Origin: an uncultured Burkholderiales bacterium
GTDB lineage: Bacteria > Pseudomonadota > Gammaproteobacteria > Burkholderiales > Burkholderiaceae_C
Assembly (NCBI GenBank): GCA_903887655.1
Contig: CAISQQ010000466.1
Location: 1 to 8,303, forward strand
DNA: 8,303 nt
Direction of reading: 5' to 3'
The notes beneath the pieces are model-generated. The model was given only the letters and a program-made list of their open reading frames with translations. It searched no databases and was not told the DNA's origin. This document shows positions 5,945-8,303 of this stretch, one piece after another. The translations under genes were made by a program, and so were the position numbers. The stretch's first letter is position 1. Each line of letters begins with the position of its first letter.

Positions 5945-6715
5945 TCAAATGCCGTTACTGGCCAAACCCGTTGGCGCACCCAAATCGACAGGTGGCACCA
6001 GGGCGGCTTTGTTCGCTTTGGCGATGTTGACCTGAGACGTAAAACGGTATCCAGCGCCTCTGACGGTTTCAACCATGACGCCCGCTTCACCCAGCGCTTC
6101 TCTCAAACGCTTGATGTGCACATCCACAGTGCGCTCCTCGATAAAGACGTGGTCACCCCATACTTTGTCGAGCAACTGAGATCTCGTGTGCACACGCTCA
6201 GCATGACGCATGAGGTAGTTGAGGAGCTTGAACTCTGTGGGCCCCACCTTGAGTGCTTGACCTTGAAAACTCACACGGTAGGTTGCACCATCCAGGGTGA
6301 CCTCACCCACGCTCACACTGTCAACCGATTGCTCAGGGGCTCGGCGACGCAGCACCGCGCGGATGCGAGCCATCAACTCTTGGGTTGAAAAGGGTTTGGT
6401 GATGTAGTCATCGGCACCCGCGTCCAGACCTTGCACCTTGTCACCCTCGTCGCCTCGGGCTGTCAGCATGACAATCGGCACGGCCTTGACCCTGGGGTCA
6501 CTTCTCCAACGCTTGGCCAAGGCAACACCGCTTTGTCCCGGCAGCATCCAATCGAGCAAGATCACGTCAGGTAAAACAGAATCAATTTCGCGCTGTGCGG
6601 CTTCACCATCTTCAGCCCAAATGGGAGACAGTCCATTGTGGCGAAGGTTCACCGCAATGAGCTCAGCAATAGAGGGCTCATCTTCAACGATCAATACGCG
6701 AGGGGGGTGTCTCAT
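5945..6715 (-). CDS. phoB: Phosphate regulon response regulator PhoB
   Basis: PhoB is the DNA-binding response regulator that PhoR phosphorylates; it then binds Pho boxes and activates phosphate-acquisition genes. The receiver domain (about 5-122) has the acidic pocket E11/D12, phospho-acceptor Asp55 in VILLDWMLP, Thr85 in IVMLTARG and Lys107 in DYITKPF. The OmpR-type winged-helix domain (about 133-227) shows GPTEFKLLNYLM (158-169), the recognition-helix segment EERTVDVHIKRLREAL (193-208) and the closing VRGAGYRF (218-225). At 256 residues it is about 27 longer than E. coli PhoB: after SQ at 227-228 there is a further tail that is not part of the family core. The ATG begins directly before the conserved RVLIVEDEP strand. 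It lies 37 bases after phoU on the same strand, so it should share that transcript. No strong ribosome binding site precedes it; a seven-C run on its strand lies 16 bases upstream. Confidence 0.96.
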   Translation of the reverse strand: MRHPPRVLIVEDEPSIAELIAVNLRHNGLSPIWAEDGEAAQREIDSVLPDVILLDWMLPGQSGVALAKRWRSDPRVKAVPIVMLTARGDEGDKVQGLDAGADDYITKPFSTQELMARIRAVLRRRAPEQSVDSVSVGEVTLDGATYRVSFQGQALKVGPTEFKLLNYLMRHAERVHTRSQLLDKVWGDHVFIEERTVDVHIKRLREALGEAGVMVETVRGAGYRFTSQVNIAKANKAALVPPVDLGAPTGLASNGI

Positions 6716-6752
6716 AGAATAAGTTATTAAGGGGGGGTCGTTGCTGTTGTTT

Positions 6753-7454
6753 TTACTTCAATGCGGATTCAATTTTGTCAATGGAGGTGTGACGCACATC
6801 ATCGCCTTTGACGATGTAGATGATGAATTCTGCAATATTTTTGGCGTGATCCCCAATACGCTCAATGGCTTTGGCAATGAAGAGCAAATCCAAACTGGCA
6901 GAAATGGTTCGCGCGTCTTCCATCATGTAAGTGATCAAAATACGCAAGAAGCCATCAAATTCTCGGTCAATCAAATCATCTTCTTTCATGATGTCCAAAG
7001 CAGTTTGTGTGTCAAGCCTGGCAAAAGCGTCCAGTGCTTTTCTCAGCAGACCGCTGGCCATCTCGGCGGCCACACGCAACTCAGATGCGGGCAGACTCCT
7101 TGTGTTGCCAGTTTTGATGATGGACTTGACCATGCGGGCAATTTTTTCTGCCTCATCGCCCACACGCTCCAAATTGGCGGTGGTTTTGGAGATGGCCAAC
7201 AACAACCTCAAATCGACTGCGGTGGGCTGCCTTCTACCGATGATAGAGGCGAGCTCTCGATCAATTTCAACCTCCAATGCGTTCACTTTGGACTCATTTT
7301 CAATGACTTCATCGGCCACATCAGAATTGAATTGAGACAAGGCATAGACAGCCTGTCGAATTTGAGACTCCACCAGACCGCCCAACTCCATGACTCTGGA
7401 GGAGACCATATTGAGTTCGCTGTCAAACTGAGTGGAGAGATGTTTATCTGGCAT
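6753..7454 (-). CDS. phoU: Phosphate signalling protein PhoU
   Basis: PhoU is a cytoplasmic all-helical protein that links the Pst transporter to PhoR. It keeps PhoR from activating PhoB when phosphate is sufficient, and it also limits phosphate uptake. The 233-residue length is normal for the family. It consists of two repeated three-helix bundles, each with the metal-binding motif: NLERVGDEAEKIA (94-106) in the first and AIERIGDHAKNIAE (196-209) in the second. The N-terminal HLSTQFDSELN (5-15) is also typical. The ATG is preceded by GGGA about six bases upstream on the minus strand, which supports this start. It follows pstB by 29 bases and precedes phoB by 37, consistent with one operon. 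A short stem and T-run between pstB and phoU may lower its expression relative to the transporter. Confidence 0.96.
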   Translation of the reverse strand: MPDKHLSTQFDSELNMVSSRVMELGGLVESQIRQAVYALSQFNSDVADEVIENESKVNALEVEIDRELASIIGRRQPTAVDLRLLLAISKTTANLERVGDEAEKIARMVKSIIKTGNTRSLPASELRVAAEMASGLLRKALDAFARLDTQTALDIMKEDDLIDREFDGFLRILITYMMEDARTISASLDLLFIAKAIERIGDHAKNIAEFIIYIVKGDDVRHTSIDKIESALK

Positions 7455-7471
7455 GATTTTCCCAATACTTC

Positions 7472-7501
7472 AAAAAAAAACGATTAACCGAAACGACCGG
7501 T
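7472..7501 (-). terminator. Weak attenuator-like stem and nine-T run at the end of pstB
   Basis: On the minus strand the last pstB codons can form a 5-bp stem (7501-7497 with 7491-7487, loop TCGTT). After the stop codon, TCG and a run of nine T residues follow (7480-7472). The T-run begins six bases after the stem, further than in a standard terminator, and the stem is short. Partial termination between pstB and phoU is possible; full termination is unlikely because the operon continues. Confidence 0.35.
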
Positions 7502-8257
7502 GATGTAATCCTCAGTCTCTTTGCGCTGAGGCTTGAAGAACATTTGCTCAGTTTGGCCAAATTCCATCAAATCACCCAAATACATATAAGCCGTGAAGTC
7601 AGAGCAACGCGCCGCTTGTTGCATGTTGTGCGTCACGATCACCACGGTGTAATCTTGCTTGAGTTCAATGATGAGTTCTTCCACCTTGGCCGTTGAGATG
7701 GGGTCAAGTGCAGAGCATGGCTCATCGAGCAAAAGCACCTCAGGCTTGATGGCAATACCGCGGGCAATGCACAACCTTTGCTGCTGGCCACCGGACAAAC
7801 CAGAACCACTTTGCTGCAACTTGTCCTTGACTTCGTTCCAAAGCGCAGCTTTGTGAAGCGCCCATTCAACGCGTTCTTCCATTTCACTTTTGGAGAGCTT
7901 TTCAAAAAGTTTCACCCCAAAGGCGATGTTATCAAAAATAGACATGGGGAAAGGTGTTGGCTTTTGAAACACCATACCCACCTTGGCACGAATGAGCGCC
8001 ACATCTTGCTTGGAGGTGAGCAAATTTTCGCCATCAAGGATAATTTCACCCTCAGCCCGTTGCTCAGGATAAAGCTCGAACATGCGATTGAACGTTCTGA
8101 GCAATGTAGATTTTCCGCAACCCGAAGGACCGATGAACGCGGTCACTTGGTTTTCAGGAATTTCCATATTGATGCCCTTCAAGGCATGGAATTTTCCATA
8201 GTAAAAATTCAGATTTTTAACCGAAATCTTGGACTGATTTTGAGTAATGGGTTGCAT
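7484..8257 (-). CDS. pstB: Phosphate ABC transporter ATP-binding protein PstB
   Basis: PstB is the cytoplasmic ATPase of the PstSCAB high-affinity phosphate importer; two copies bind PstC and PstA and drive uptake by ATP hydrolysis. All ABC motifs are present: Walker [10 protein letters not shown] (43-51), Q-loop Gln98 in [13 protein letters not shown], signature LSGGQQQR (154-161), Walker B VLLLDEP (174-180), D-loop SALD (182-185) and switch His210. The [11 protein letters not shown] stretch, RTFNRM (54-59) and the C-terminal DYITGRFG are specific to PstB among ABC ATPases. The 257-residue length is normal. The start is supported by AGGA at 8265-8268, seven bases upstream of the ATG. It is the first complete gene of the minus-strand pho cluster in this window; pstA, pstC and pstS are expected beyond the right edge. 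The complex also takes part in signalling phosphate status to PhoU and PhoR. Confidence 0.97.
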   Translation of the reverse strand: MQPITQNQSKISVKNLNFYYGKFHALKGINMEIPENQVTAFIGPSGCGKSTLLRTFNRMFELYPEQRAEGEIILDGENLLTSKQDVALIRAKVGMVFQKPTPFPMSIFDNIAFGVKLFEKLSKSEMEERVEWALHKAALWNEVKDKLQQSGSGLSGGQQQRLCIARGIAIKPEVLLLDEPCSALDPISTAKVEELIIELKQDYTVVIVTHNMQQAARCSDFTAYMYLGDLMEFGQTEQMFFKPQRKETEDYITGRFG

Positions 8258-8264
8258 TCGAATA

Positions 8265-8268
8265 TCCT
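8265..8268 (-). promoter_or_regulatory. Ribosome binding site of pstB
   Basis: AGGA on the minus strand, seven bases before the pstB ATG, is the clearest ribosome binding site in the window and supports the chosen start. Confidence 0.65.
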
Positions 8269-8303
8269 AAAAATAAGGTTCAAGATTGAGGACGTGTGAG
8301 TAA
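8267..8303 (-). other. Possible extreme 3' end of the gene upstream of pstB (expected pstA)
   Basis: The last bases of the window, read on the minus strand, precede pstB where pstA normally ends. Two frames close here: one gives LLTRPQS and stops at TGA 8282-8280; the other gives YSHVLNLEPYF and stops at TAG 8269-8267, overlapping the pstB ribosome binding site. I cannot tell which, if either, is pstA from so few residues. The call rests on the usual pstSCAB order. Confidence 0.3.

Noticed and set aside
5828..6388. Plus-strand open frame of 186 codons opposite phoB
   Set aside because: It lies mostly opposite a well-conserved phoB DNA-binding domain and shows no family features of its own.
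6461..6475. TGTCA-GCA-TGACA sequence resembling part of a Pho box
   Set aside because: Pho boxes are direct repeats of CTGTCAT spaced by four bases; this is an inverted repeat inside the phoB coding region and not near a start.
6731..6737. Seven-G run between phoU and phoB as a phase-variation tract
   Set aside because: It is short, lies between genes rather than in a coding frame, and phoB is essential to the regulon logic; there is no positive sign of switching.
6741..7487. Long plus-strand open frame of 248 codons opposite phoU
   Set aside because: It is antisense to the full length of phoU, whose motifs are clear, and its product has no recognisable domain. Long antisense frames are common opposite real genes.

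Overview
The window looks like chromosome of a betaproteobacterium of the order Burkholderiales, probably close to the Comamonadaceae (Limnohabitans-like). That placement is inference, from the phosphate gene order pstB-phoU-phoB-phoR, a cysteine-less L31 gene at the left edge, and a mid-range GC content judged by eye. I see no insertion sequence, phage gene, CRISPR array, rRNA or recognisable tRNA.

Left part, plus strand. The window opens inside a ribosomal protein L31 gene (type B, rpmE2), followed by two hairpins, the second with a U-tract. Then comes a two-gene unit: a 592-residue multi-pass membrane protein resembling GT-C fold glycosyltransferases, and a 463-residue MATE-family transporter whose start codon overlaps the previous stop (ATGA). 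The pair is very probably translationally coupled. About 216 bases without a gene follow, with inverted repeats and an imperfect direct repeat, separating the convergent left and right blocks.

Right part, minus strand, read from the right edge leftwards: pstB (phosphate ABC transporter ATPase), phoU (regulator), phoB (response regulator), phoR (sensor kinase) and a DUF2127 membrane protein. PstB powers high-affinity phosphate import. PhoU and the transporter hold PhoR inactive when phosphate is plentiful. When phosphate is scarce PhoR phosphorylates PhoB, which activates the regulon. The genes pstS, pstC and pstA should lie beyond the right edge, and the operon promoter and Pho box with them; I saw no convincing Pho box inside the window.

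The window is mostly well-understood housekeeping and regulatory DNA, and I found no clear undescribed system. The points most worth a second look are the coupled GT-C-like/MATE gene pair, the DUF2127 gene at the tail of the pho cluster, and the unusually long phoB-phoR spacer (245 bases), which can fold into several hairpins including a possible three-way junction.
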